From CAYMCO01 sp964388955 (GTDB lineage Bacteria; Chloroflexota; Anaerolineae; Anaerolineales; E44-bin32): a stretch of DNA of 64,000 bases. Shown piece by piece: positions 28,327 through 36,077 of this stretch (within the stretch, counting starts at the first letter, position 1; each line of letters opens with the position of its first letter). The stretch spans positions 78,204 to 142,203 of the forward strand of contig CAYMCO010000009.1 in NCBI GenBank assembly GCA_964388955.1. The letters are read 5' to 3'. The translations under genes were made by a program, and so were the position numbers. Below the pieces are notes generated by a model, which saw only the letters and a program-made list of their open reading frames with translations, was not told the origin of the DNA and searched no databases.

Positions 28327-28355
28327 ATTATAGCAGACGGGCTCTTGGGCGGCAA
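28327..28355 (-). promoter_or_regulatory. Promoter of secG
   Basis: On the minus strand TTGCCG (28355-28350) and TGC-TATAAT (28332-28327) are separated by 17 bp. It lies just after the prfB stop. Confidence 0.7.
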
Positions 28356-28357
28356 GG

Positions 28358-29453
28358 TCAGCCGGCAGCCTGCCCCACCTTGCTTCGCAAGTATGCTTCG
28401 ATGAACCCGTCCAGGTCGCCATCCAATACCGCGGTCGTGTTGCCCGTCTCATACTCCGTGCGATGGTCCTTGACCAACTGGTAGGGATGGAGCACATAGG
28501 ATCTGATCTGGCTTCCCCATTCCGCCTGCACGTACTCGCCCTTGATCTCCGCCAGTTTCTCGTCCTCCTGCTGTCGTTTCACGTCCAGCAGACGCGAGCG
28601 CAGGATTCGCATGGCGGTCTCGCGATTCTGGGCTTGAGATCGTTGGTTCTGGCAGCTTACCGTGATGCCCGTGGGCAGGTGGGTGATGCGCACGGCGGTG
28701 GCGTTCTTCTGCACATTCTGCCCTCCCGGACCGCCGGCCCGGAAGGTGTCGATGCGCAGATCGGTTGATTTGATGTTCACTTCGTCATCCGTCTCGACCT
28801 GCGGATAGACTTCCACCAGTGCGAAACTCGTATGTCGCCGGCTGGAGGCGTCATACGGCGAAATGCGCACCAGGCGATGTACGCCCCGTTCCGCCCGCAG
28901 GTACCCGTAGGCGTACTCCCCCTCGACCCCGATCGTGACCGACTTGATCCCCGCCTCCTCCCCCTCGCTCAGATCGAGTATTTCCGCCTCGTAATCGTGG
29001 CTTTCCGTCCAGCGCAGGTACATCCGCTGAAGCATCTCGGCCCAGTCTTGGGAATCCGTGCCCCCCGCGCCGGCGTGGATGGCCAAGATCGCGTCGTCCC
29101 GGTCGTAGGGACCCGAGAGCATCGCCAGGAATTCACGCCGCTCGATCTGCCCCAGAACGGCGTCCAGTTCGGCCTGTATGTCGGCTCGCAGCCCATCGTC
29201 ATCGAGCGACGCCAGCTCGATCGCATCGGCCGCTCTGGCCTGCAGCTTCTTCCAGCTATCGATCTTGTCCCTCAACCGGGAAAGCCGCCGCATCACCTTC
29301 CGCGCATGGTCTTGATCGTCCCACAGCGACGGATCCTCGGCCTCCCGCTCGAGCTCGGCGAGCTCCGCTTCCTGGGCGGGTACGTCAAAGACGCACCAGT
29401 AGGTCTTGTATGCGAGATTGGGCTTCCGTAAGTTCCTGCACCAGGTCTTCCAT
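28358..29453 (-). CDS. prfB: Peptide chain release factor 2, programmed +1 frameshift
   Basis: RF2 ends translation at UGA and UAA. The gene starts at ATG 29453 and reads 22 codons to CTT-TGA-C (29390-29384), the conserved RF2 frameshift site; skipping one T joins it to the frame 29386-28358, giving about 364 residues. The catalytic GGQ is in RAGGPGGQNVQKN, and the tripeptide that reads the stop codon is SPY (LVRISPYDASSRRHTSF) instead of the usual SPF. UGA abundance in the cell would control frameshifting and so RF2 level. A naive open frame misses the first 50 residues. Confidence 0.95.
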
Positions 29454-29513
29454 GGCCGATGTCACGCTCCTTCGGATTCTGAATTCACTCCACGATTGGA
29501 CCGCTCCGGCCCT

Positions 29514-30434
29514 TCAGCGGCCCAGGGGTTCGGGGCGCGGCACCAGTGCCTGGCTGAAAGCGGCGGGGTCGAAGGGCGCCAGGTCCTCCAGCCCCTCCCC
29601 GACACCCACGAAGCGGATGGGGATCCCCAGCTCCCGGGTCACGGCCAGCGCAACGCCGCCCTTGGCGGATGAGTCGAGCTTTGCCAGGACCACCCCGGTC
29701 ACATCGACGGCTTCGGTGAAGGAGCGCGCCTGCGCCAGGCCGTTCTGGCCGGTCGTGGCATCCAGGACGAGCAGGGTCTCGTGCGGCGCCGAGGGGATCC
29801 TCTTGCCCGCGACGCGCCGCACCTTGCCGAGCTCCGCCATCAGGTTGTGGCTGGTATGCATCCGGCCGGAGGTGTCGGCGATGAGAACATCGAAGCCCCC
29901 CGCAAGAGCGGCCTCGCACGCCGTGTACATGACTGCGCCGGGATCACCGCCCGGCTGTCCAGCGATCACCTGCACACCCAGCCGCCGCCCCCAGATCTCC
30001 AACTGCTCGATGGCCGCCGCCCGGTAGGTGTCGGTGGTGGCCATGAGGACCTCGCGCCCGGCGCCCCGGTATCGGTGGGCCAGTCGGGCGGTCGTGGTGG
30101 TCTTCCCCGAACCGTTGACACCCACGATCAGTATCACGCGGGGGCCGCCGCTCGAGGTGGGGCGGTCTGGGGGGCGCAGCTCCTCGGCCAGCAGGGATTC
30201 CATGTGCTCGTACAGCGCCTTCCCCTGGGTCACACCCTCCCGGCGGGCGATGGATCGCAGATCCTCGATCAGCCAGGAGGTCGTCTCCGCGCCGACGTCG
30301 GCCTGGATCAGGGTCGCCTCGAGCTCATCCCAGAAGTCGTCGGTGATCTCGGTGGCGCCCAACACAGATGCCAGACGGCCAAAGGCCGTCCGGCGAGTGC
30401 GCTCCAGAGCGTCGCGCCAGGTGTTTTCCTGCAT
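29514..30434 (-). CDS. ftsY: Signal recognition particle receptor FtsY
   Basis: The 306-residue protein is the NG domain of the SRP receptor without the long acidic A domain. The G1 motif is VNGSGKTTTTARLAHRY (about 108-124), then DTYRAAAIEQLEIWG, DTSGRMHTSHNLM (G3, with DTSGR instead of DTAGR), and TKLD-like VLAKLDSSAKGG. It targets ribosome-SRP complexes to the membrane. The start at 30434 is six bases from the -10, so the mRNA is probably leaderless. Family members in Chloroflexota are similarly short. Confidence 0.93.
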   Translation of the reverse strand: MQENTWRDALERTRRTAFGRLASVLGATEITDDFWDELEATLIQADVGAETTSWLIEDLRSIARREGVTQGKALYEHMESLLAEELRPPDRPTSSGGPRVILIVGVNGSGKTTTTARLAHRYRGAGREVLMATTDTYRAAAIEQLEIWGRRLGVQVIAGQPGGDPGAVMYTACEAALAGGFDVLIADTSGRMHTSHNLMAELGKVRRVAGKRIPSAPHETLLVLDATTGQNGLAQARSFTEAVDVTGVVLAKLDSSAKGGVALAVTRELGIPIRFVGVGEGLEDLAPFDPAAFSQALVPRPEPLGR

Positions 30435-30440
30435 GCCGGG

Positions 30441-30446
30441 ATTATA
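30441..30446 (-). promoter_or_regulatory. Extended -10 for a leaderless ftsY mRNA
   Basis: On the minus strand ATGG-TATAAT-CCCGGC-ATG places the expected transcription start at or within one base of the ftsY start codon. No ribosome binding site is present. Confidence 0.6.
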
Positions 30447-30466
30447 CCATTCCGCTGTGGTCGAGC

Positions 30467-31009
30467 TCAGGCTCCCAAGAACCCCTCCAGGCGCAGCAGG
30501 GCTCGTTTGGTGGGGATTCCCTGTCCGGCCCCGTACCCGCACATGGATCCGTCCGCCGCGATCACCCGGTGACAGGGGATCACCAGCGGCATGGGGTTGC
30601 GCTTCAAGGCCTGGCCGACGGCGCGGGCGGCTTTGGGCTGCCCGATATGAACTGCGATTTCACCGTAGGTCGCCACGGATCCCGCGGGGATGCGGGAGGT
30701 GGCGCGCAGCACCTTTTCCTGGAAGGGCGACATATTCGACCAATCGATGGAGAGATCGATCTCCTTCTGGGCTCCGCCCAAGTAGGCGCGCAGGGCCCGG
30801 ATGGCATCCGCCAGCGCGCCCGTATCTTGCTGCACCGGCCCTCCCATGGAATCCTGCACGTGCCGCGCGAAGGGATCACCGTGATGGCCGATCTGGACGG
30901 CGACGATCCCCTTCCGGCTGCGGGCCACATAGATCTCTCCGAGCCAGGTTTGTCGAAAGCATGCATACCGGATCAACGGGTCCATCTTCCGTTCTCTTCG
31001 TGCGCCCAT
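30467..31009 (-). CDS. ogt: Methylated-DNA--protein-cysteine methyltransferase
   Basis: The 180-residue protein repairs O6-alkylguanine by transferring the alkyl group to its own cysteine. The active site PCHRVIAADG (about residues 142-151) and the recognition helix YGEIAVHIGQPKAARAVGQALKRNPMPLVI are clear. The N-terminal ribonuclease-like domain is short. ATG 31009 is used; ATG 30985 is a possible alternative. It is the first gene of the minus-strand run ending at 25.5 kb. Confidence 0.93.
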   Translation of the reverse strand: MGARRERKMDPLIRYACFRQTWLGEIYVARSRKGIVAVQIGHHGDPFARHVQDSMGGPVQQDTGALADAIRALRAYLGGAQKEIDLSIDWSNMSPFQEKVLRATSRIPAGSVATYGEIAVHIGQPKAARAVGQALKRNPMPLVIPCHRVIAADGSMCGYGAGQGIPTKRALLRLEGFLGA

Positions 31010-31383
31010 GAGGAGGCATGGCGCCGGGCGCGTCGGGCAGCCCCACCCGGCGATTGGCGTTCAGCCCCCGGGCAGCCGGGGCGCGACCCTGCTGCGCTCG
31101 ATCGATCCTGATTGTAGTGCATCGCGCCGCGCGTGTCACGCTGGAGAGCGATTTCGATCGTCCACGCGAACTCCTGTGAGGCGCTTTCCGCAAGCCCCGG
31201 AGAGGCGCCGCGCCGCCTGGCCCGACGCAGTCTTCGGGGTGGCAATCTTTCGCACACCAAGGTCATTGCGAGCCCTGGCAGGGTGTGGCAATCTAGGATT
31301 CTCTATCCTAGACATTGCCGGCTTGAGCACGAGATCGGGCCCGGCATCGTCTCTCGACCTCCTCGCATTGACCGGTCGGGGGG

Positions 31384-31475
31384 AGGGGATTGGGGTGGGG
31401 GGTGGAAAGGATCTCCGACGGCGGAGTCGCTGTTCCGCGGCGTGGATCACCGCCATGGCAGCCCAGGCGCTGAGC
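31384..31475 (-). repeat. Inverted partial copy of the 331-bp element
   Basis: The reverse complement matches about 17860-17945, including GCGGTGATCCACGCCGCGGAA and a TCGGAGATCCTTTCCACCCC stretch ending in C-tracts. About 80 of 90 positions agree by eye. Confidence 0.65.
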
Positions 31476-31547
31476 GGAGGGCGGCCGAATCCGGTCTGTC
31501 ACGTCAGATCGCTTCCGAGGCGGAACGCGCGCCTGCGGCCGAGTGTA

Positions 31548-31785
31548 TTCCATTTCAGGGGGCGCGGCTGCTTGAGAGTGAATGCACGGCGCGCATCTCA
31601 ATACACCTCGTGGTTTCACGACTCGGCACTCGAGATGCGCCTCCCCACAATCGGAACCTGCGAAGCAGGCCGCATCTCGAGTAGTGCCGAGCGGAGCGAG
31701 GCGCGTATCGAGAGGCCTGGCCTGTGTTGTTGACAGGGTGCGGCTGATACCAGTCTGCCGCGTCAGATCGCCCCCCAGGATGGAA
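31548..31785. repeat. 238-bp MITE-like repeat, copy 2
   Basis: It has the same length and ends as the copies at 18145 and 63349, with scattered substitutions. Its inner inverted repeats are preserved. Confidence 0.8.
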
Positions 31786-31807
31786 CAAACCCCTGCGGCC
31801 GGCGCGC

Positions 31808-31836
31808 TTGTGCCCGGCGCGCCGATTCTGTATAAC
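31808..31836 (+). promoter_or_regulatory. Sigma-70-type promoter of the 31.9-kb gene
   Basis: TTGTGC (31808-31813) and TATAAC (31831-31836) are 17 bp apart. It immediately follows the repeat copy. Confidence 0.6.
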
Positions 31837-31888
31837 GGATGGCGGCGCGCACCGGCAGTCCATCCGGTATAGACAGGAGGGAAATGTC

Positions 31889-32173
31889 ATGGAATTTGAC
31901 CGTGAAATGTACTTTCGGGAGGATCAGATCAGCAAGAAGCCCGTCCCGGTCATCATCCGCACGGCTGACGATCTCATCGAAGGCGAGTTCCACGTGCGGG
32001 GGACGATGCGGGTGATCGATGAGATCAAGTTCGAAGAGAAATTCATCGCTGTCACCAATGCGACGGTTTTCAAGCTGGACGGCTCGAAGCTGCTGCAGAC
32101 GAATTTCATGACGGTGAACCGGGATCGGATCCTGTGGATGGTTCCCAAAGAGGATGTCATCTCCAAGGCATAA
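31889..32173 (+). CDS. Conserved small protein (DUF6812-like)
   Basis: The 94-residue protein starts MEFDREMYFRED after AGGAGGGAAATGTC. It contains VPVIIRTADDLIEGEFHVRGTMRVIDEIKFEEKFIAVTNATVF, a beta-rich pattern like the DUF6812 family. I know no function for it. It is single, with its own promoter and a hairpin shortly after the stop. Confidence 0.75.
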   Translation: MEFDREMYFREDQISKKPVPVIIRTADDLIEGEFHVRGTMRVIDEIKFEEKFIAVTNATVFKLDGSKLLQTNFMTVNRDRILWMVPKEDVISKA

Positions 32174-32187
32174 GGGGGGAAACGAAA

Positions 32188-32213
32188 GCGGGCCGGGTGC
32201 TGACCCGGCCCGC
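32188..32213 (+). terminator. Strong hairpin after the 31.9-kb gene
   Basis: GCGGGCCGGGT and ACCCGGCCCGC form an 11-bp stem around a four-base loop 14 bases after the stop. The + strand has no U-tract; on the minus strand TTTCGTTT follows, so it may work in either direction. Confidence 0.55.
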
Positions 32214-32549
32214 AATGATACAGCCACCACCTCCCGATAGCCGAAGGGATAGGGTTTATGAGCCAAGCACAACCGAGAGGTGGTGTCGCGTGGTTAACGG
32301 CGAGATCGCGCAATTGTTACACTTGTTGCACCGTCCACGCAAATCGCAGCGCCCCGCTGCTTCGAATGTGCGGCACTCCTTTGCGCATAGCCAAACCCGG
32401 TGATTCGGCTGGAGGAGGAGCGCCGCATTCCTCTTCACCCGATACGTGCGCCCGTGGCCGCGGTAACCTTGGCCGGCCTGTTCGCAGGCCCGCGGCGGCC
32501 AGATGTGGGGGCGCCCCTGGTGGGTGCCCGTGATCGGGACACCGGTGCC
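32214..32549. other. Intergenic region
   Basis: I see no gene or recognisable RNA in this stretch between the hairpin and the stop codon of the membrane protein gene. Confidence 0.4.
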
Positions 32550-32948
32550 CTAGGGCACGAAGAACAACGTCCCCAACCAAAACAGCGCCAGCACCAGGAA
32601 GAACAGGCGCATGGCGTTGCTGCTGGAGAACAGGCCGGCGGGCGGCCGGGTGCTGTACTGCCGGTAGCCGAGGTCGCCCTCCAATTCCGCCGCTCTGGCG
32701 ACAAAATGCCTCCAATAGAGCATCGTGCGCTCTTGAAGGACGAGATAGAGGGCCGTGATGACCAAACCGGCCACTTTGACGCTCAGGCCAGCGAAGACCG
32801 GAAGGGGAGACCCCTTGCCGAGCAGCGCGTTCAGCAGGCCCGCGGTGATCGCCATGAAGATGGTCAACTGCGCGAAGCGGATCGTCTGCCAATGGCGGAT
32901 ATTGTTCGTCGCGTCGAGGTATTCCTTGATGGGTTCGGTCTTCTCCAT
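32550..32948 (-). CDS. Small integral membrane protein
   Basis: The 132-residue protein starts at ATG 32948 (a GTG three codons earlier is possible). It has three likely membrane helices at about 24-42, 50-70 and 110-129, separated by a charged segment (VLQERTMLYWRHFVARAAELEGDLGYRQYSTRP). I do not recognise the family with certainty. It is separated by 39 bases from the next gene upstream (the MoaD-like gene ends at 32988). Confidence 0.6.
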   Translation of the reverse strand: MEKTEPIKEYLDATNNIRHWQTIRFAQLTIFMAITAGLLNALLGKGSPLPVFAGLSVKVAGLVITALYLVLQERTMLYWRHFVARAAELEGDLGYRQYSTRPPAGLFSSSNAMRLFFLVLALFWLGTLFFVP

Positions 32949-32987
32949 ATCTGTCACCGCAAACGGGGTGAGATCCGGCCGCCGGCG

Positions 32988-33284
32988 TCACCCACCGGCG
33001 ATCGCGCCGATGATTCGCAGCGGTTCCTCCCCCGTGGCCACCGCTTCGGGGAGCGGGGCGTCCAACGGCTGGTGTGACAGGTCCTCCTGACAGGCGAAGA
33101 AGCGCAGGAACGCCCGGCGCTCGTGCGTTTGATGGTCACGGATCGTGCCCTTCAGCATCGGATACTCGGCTTCGAGGGCATCCAGGGCCGCCCCAATCGT
33201 GGCGGGCCCGTCGATCTGCAGTTCGACCTCCCGTCCAACGGATGCCAACCTGCGCAAGTGCACCGGAAGAATGACCCGCATCAT
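32988..33284 (-). CDS. MoaD/ThiS-like ubiquitin-fold sulfur carrier
   Basis: The 98-residue protein has the beta-grasp pattern of MoaD/ThiS (MRVILPVHLRRLASVGREVELQIDGPATIGAALDALEAEYPMLKGTI) and ends in GAIAGG, the C-terminal Gly-Gly needed for thiocarboxylation. No moaE, moeB or thiG gene is nearby; it is instead coupled to the BNR-repeat gene by an ATGA overlap. This pairing appears in many bacteria, but its pathway is not known to me. It could serve a sulfur-transfer or conjugation role. Confidence 0.8.
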   Translation of the reverse strand: MMRVILPVHLRRLASVGREVELQIDGPATIGAALDALEAEYPMLKGTIRDHQTHERRAFLRFFACQEDLSHQPLDAPLPEAVATGEEPLRIIGAIAGG

Positions 33285-34396
33285 GGCAGCGTCTGCACCT
33301 CCACAGAGAGCACTTTGGGAAGGTTGTCGACGATCGCCTCCCAGCTATCGCCGGAATCCGCCGAGGCGAACACCTGGCCGCCCGTAGTTCCGAAATACAG
33401 GCCGCAGGGATCGAGGTCGTCGACGGCGAAGGAATCCCGCAGCACGTCCACATAGCAGTCCTGCTGGGGCAGGCCCTTGGTCAGCGCTTCCCAATCGTCG
33501 CCGCCCGTGCGGCTGCGGTAGACGCGCAGCCGGCCTTCCGGTGGGTAGTGCTCGGAGTCGCTCTTGATCGGCACGACGTAGATGGTATCCGGCTCGTGGG
33601 CGTGCACCGCGATCGGGAAGCCGAAATCGGAGGGCAGGTTGCCGCTCACCTCGCGCCATGATCCGCCGGCGTCGTCGCTGCGCATGACGTCCCAGTGCTT
33701 CTGCATGAAGAGCACCTCCGGCCGATCGGGGTGCATGGCGATGCGGTGGATGCAGTGGCCCACCTCGGCCTCCGGGTCCGGAAGTTCGAACGGCGAGACG
33801 ATGCCCTTGGTCGCCGGCCGCCAGGTCTCGCCGTCGTCATCGCTGCGGAAGACCCCCGCGGCGGAGATGGCCACGAACATGCGTCCGGGATGGACGGGAT
33901 CCAGCAGGATGGTGTGCAGGCACATGCCGCCCGCCCCCGGCTGCCACAGATGGCCCTTGGCCTCTCTCAGGCCGGGCAGCTCGCCCCAGGTCTTCCCGCC
34001 GTCCTCCGAGCGGAAGAGGGCGGCGTCCTCCACCCCGGCGAAGACCACATCCGGATCCGTGAGGGAAGGTTCGAAGTGCCACACGCGCGTGAACTCCCAG
34101 GGATGCTGGGTCCCGTCGTAATACTGGTGTGTCCCCACGGTTCCTTCGTAGGCGAATTCGTTTCCGACCGTCTCCCAGTTCTCGCCGCCGTCATCCGAGC
34201 GCTGCACCACCTGGCCGAACCAGCCGCTGCTCTGCGAGGCGTACAGCCGATCCGGGTCGGCCGGTGAGCCCTTGATATGGTAGATCTCCCAGCCCGGAAA
34301 CAGGGGCCCTTTGACTTTCCAGTCTTGCCGTCGCCCGTCAGATGTCAGGACAAACGCGCCCTTGCGCGTCCCGACGAGCACGCGAATGCCGCTCAT
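33281..34396 (-). CDS. BNR-repeat (sialidase-fold) glycosyl hydrolase-like protein
   Basis: The 371-residue protein has multiple BNR/Asp-box repeats (S-x-D-x-G-x-x-W): SDDGGENWETV, SEDGGKTWGEL, SDDDGETWRPA, SDDAGGSWREV and SADSGDSWEAI. It starts MSGIRVLVGTRKGAF with no signal peptide, so it is probably cytoplasmic. It resembles exo-alpha-sialidase-annotated proteins of environmental bacteria, but sialidase catalytic residues are not evident. GGGAG precedes the ATG at 34396. It is coupled to the MoaD-like gene. Confidence 0.8.
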   Translation of the reverse strand: MSGIRVLVGTRKGAFVLTSDGRRQDWKVKGPLFPGWEIYHIKGSPADPDRLYASQSSGWFGQVVQRSDDGGENWETVGNEFAYEGTVGTHQYYDGTQHPWEFTRVWHFEPSLTDPDVVFAGVEDAALFRSEDGGKTWGELPGLREAKGHLWQPGAGGMCLHTILLDPVHPGRMFVAISAAGVFRSDDDGETWRPATKGIVSPFELPDPEAEVGHCIHRIAMHPDRPEVLFMQKHWDVMRSDDAGGSWREVSGNLPSDFGFPIAVHAHEPDTIYVVPIKSDSEHYPPEGRLRVYRSRTGGDDWEALTKGLPQQDCYVDVLRDSFAVDDLDPCGLYFGTTGGQVFASADSGDSWEAIVDNLPKVLSVEVQTLP

Positions 34397-34802
34397 GTAC
34401 CGCTCCCTTCTGTGGATGCCCCGGCCGTATAGCGGGGTGGAGGCGCCCGGGTGGCGCCCGCCGACCATTATACTGGAGAATCTCGATCTTTGTTGGGAAG
34501 TATCCGACGGACAATCGCCTGACATCAATCGGCGGCGCCGCCCTCCTCGCCCGGCGGAGCCGGCCCATGCCCGCGCCGGCAGCCGAAGTGGGGGTGGGGG
34601 GATGTTCGGCGCAGACCCAACCTGCACGGCAGCCCCACGGGATCGTCGAATCCGGATGGCCTACCGGCGGCCCGGCATATGGGCGAATTCTCGGACGCCG
34701 CAGGGCCGGGTATCGCGGCATCATAGGACCACGGTCCCACCCGGGCCCCGGTAACGATCGGACCCGGCAGTCGTTTCCATGAGTGAGAATCAGGGGGTTC
34801 TC

Positions 34803-34845
34803 CACCAACCTGGCTCCCCCCGCTGCCCAGGTTGGTGTTTTTTTT
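34803..34845 (+). terminator. Rho-independent terminator without an assigned gene
   Basis: CACCAACCTGG and CCCAGGTTGGTG form a 10-11-bp stem followed by eight T. The nearest upstream + strand gene ends at 32173, so it probably ends an unrecognised transcript. Confidence 0.8.
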
Positions 34846-35352
34846 CCCGGCCCTGCGGCGATCCGATTTTCCCTGAATTGAGAAGTCCCTGTAAGGTGGG
34901 GAGAGCGCTTTTGGATCTAATATGGTGCTGCGGCTCCCTCCGCAAACGGTGCAAGGGGGACAACCAAAGCAGTGCACCGGAGACAACAGCTCCGACCCGC
35001 GGCCGCCGTGCCCACGGTCGGAGCTGTCGATTCCTGCTGTGGTGCGGTCATGCGTGGTTATTGCAGGGTGCGGCCGCGAATCGTCTCCAGGGGCGGCAGG
35101 CCGAGTGGACGGGCGCCAACTGCGAGGGTTCCCCGCCTTCGCTTCATCTCTTCCGCGCGGCAGCGTCCGGATCGGGCGTGGTCTGCTGAGGGGCGTTTGC
35201 GGTTCCCTTGGGAGCCGCCGGCGAGCGTTCAGCAGTCCGCGCCGATATCTCCGATGGTCGCACTGGTGATCTGACCTGGCTTCGGGCTATGTCGACAATG
35301 AGATGGATAGGAGCGGGGGGAGAGATCTCCTCGGTCACACCATTGCATAATA

Positions 35353-35565
35353 ATGGCGGAGGCAATCAAGGCTGCATTGGTGGGACCTCGGCCGGAGAGG
35401 GTTGCTAGGAGTATTGGCAGCAAGTGGCTGTTACTGTCCATGAGACCCAAGGGGCATCCGGCAGCATGGGAACTCAAGCCCATCGGAGCAAATAGGTATG
35501 CATTGATTGCGGCTGGCTGGATTGGCCCAGCGAATCGAGCAATGGTGATCCAAGCACATGTCTAG
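35353..35565 (+). CDS. Possible small protein, 70 residues
   Basis: The frame reads KWLLLSMRPKGHPAAWELKPIGANRYALIAAGWIG, which looks protein-like, but there is no ribosome binding site or recognised family. It may be a gene remnant at the island border. Confidence 0.25.
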   Translation: MAEAIKAALVGPRPERVARSIGSKWLLLSMRPKGHPAAWELKPIGANRYALIAAGWIGPANRAMVIQAHV

Positions 35566-35597
35566 CGCATGGAGTTGCTACGTCTGTATCGGACACT

Positions 35598-36077
35598 CTA
35601 CGAGATTAGAGGGAGCACCGCAACCGCCTCAAGAATGGTGACATGAAGCCTTTCGCTCAGTTGATCCCTCGTATGCTCTGGGAAATGTGTTTCATCATGA
35701 GATGATAGGGTCTTGTCCAGCGAATTGTGGGCGACCTTGACAAAGATGCAGTCCGAAGGCGGGATATTCATAGTTCGAAGAAATCGCGAGACCTGGGGAG
35801 GAACACGCCTGGATACAGGCCTAACCCTCTTATTAGCTGCAAGTGAGGAGACTAGGGAGAACCCAATCATGCCATGATGGAGGTGTTTGAAGTATTCATA
35901 CCCAATTCTGCTTCGGTTGCGCGAAAGATCGATGTCGAATCCGGGATCTGTGCGGAGAATCGTCGTGGAATTCATGAGGAGGTCTATCAACATCAATGAG
36001 TAGCGCGATTGCGGAACATTACTGTTCGATGCATGCACCAAGACATTCGTATCTATGACAATATCCTGAAGCATCAT
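35598..36077 (-). CDS. PIN-domain nuclease-like protein
   Basis: The 159-residue protein begins MMLQDIVIDTNVLVHASNS, the first strand and catalytic aspartate of PIN-fold RNases. The C-terminal part shows PSDCIFVKVAHNSLDKTLSSHDETHF, matching the later acidic residue and the ...SHD..F motif of PIN domains. The start codon overlaps the stop of the AAA ATPase gene (ATGA), so the two are made together. A nuclease run by an ATPase sensor is a common anti-phage layout, but this exact pair is not one I know. Confidence in the fold is moderate. Confidence 0.7.
   Translation of the reverse strand: MMLQDIVIDTNVLVHASNSNVPQSRYSLMLIDLLMNSTTILRTDPGFDIDLSRNRSRIGYEYFKHLHHGMIGFSLVSSLAANKRVRPVSRRVPPQVSRFLRTMNIPPSDCIFVKVAHNSLDKTLSSHDETHFPEHTRDQLSERLHVTILEAVAVLPLIS

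Larger units (their letters stand above)
31010..31807. other. Non-coding region with repeat copies
   Basis: About 800 bases without a supported gene. It holds the second 238-bp repeat and, at about 31384-31475, an inverted copy of part of the 331-bp element. Confidence 0.6.
34397..35597. other. Long intergenic region at the left edge of the accessory island
   Basis: About 1.2 kb holds no confident gene. It contains a strong + strand terminator (34803-34845) with no + strand gene before it, which leaves room for an unannotated RNA, and a doubtful 70-codon frame at 35353. Base composition falls from GC-rich to more AT-rich after about 35.3 kb. Confidence 0.5.

Noticed and set aside
29385..29387. 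UGA in prfB as a selenocysteine codon
   Set aside because: It is the well-known RF2 autoregulatory frameshift site with CTT-TGA-C.
34640..34660. GGATTCGACG on the minus strand as a tmRNA 5' end
   Set aside because: No matching acceptor, T arm or tag frame is present.
34845..35600. Direct repeat of the tRNA-Gln end as a left attachment site
   Set aside because: I compared this region by eye with GGTTCGAATCCTCGACCCCC and found no match.
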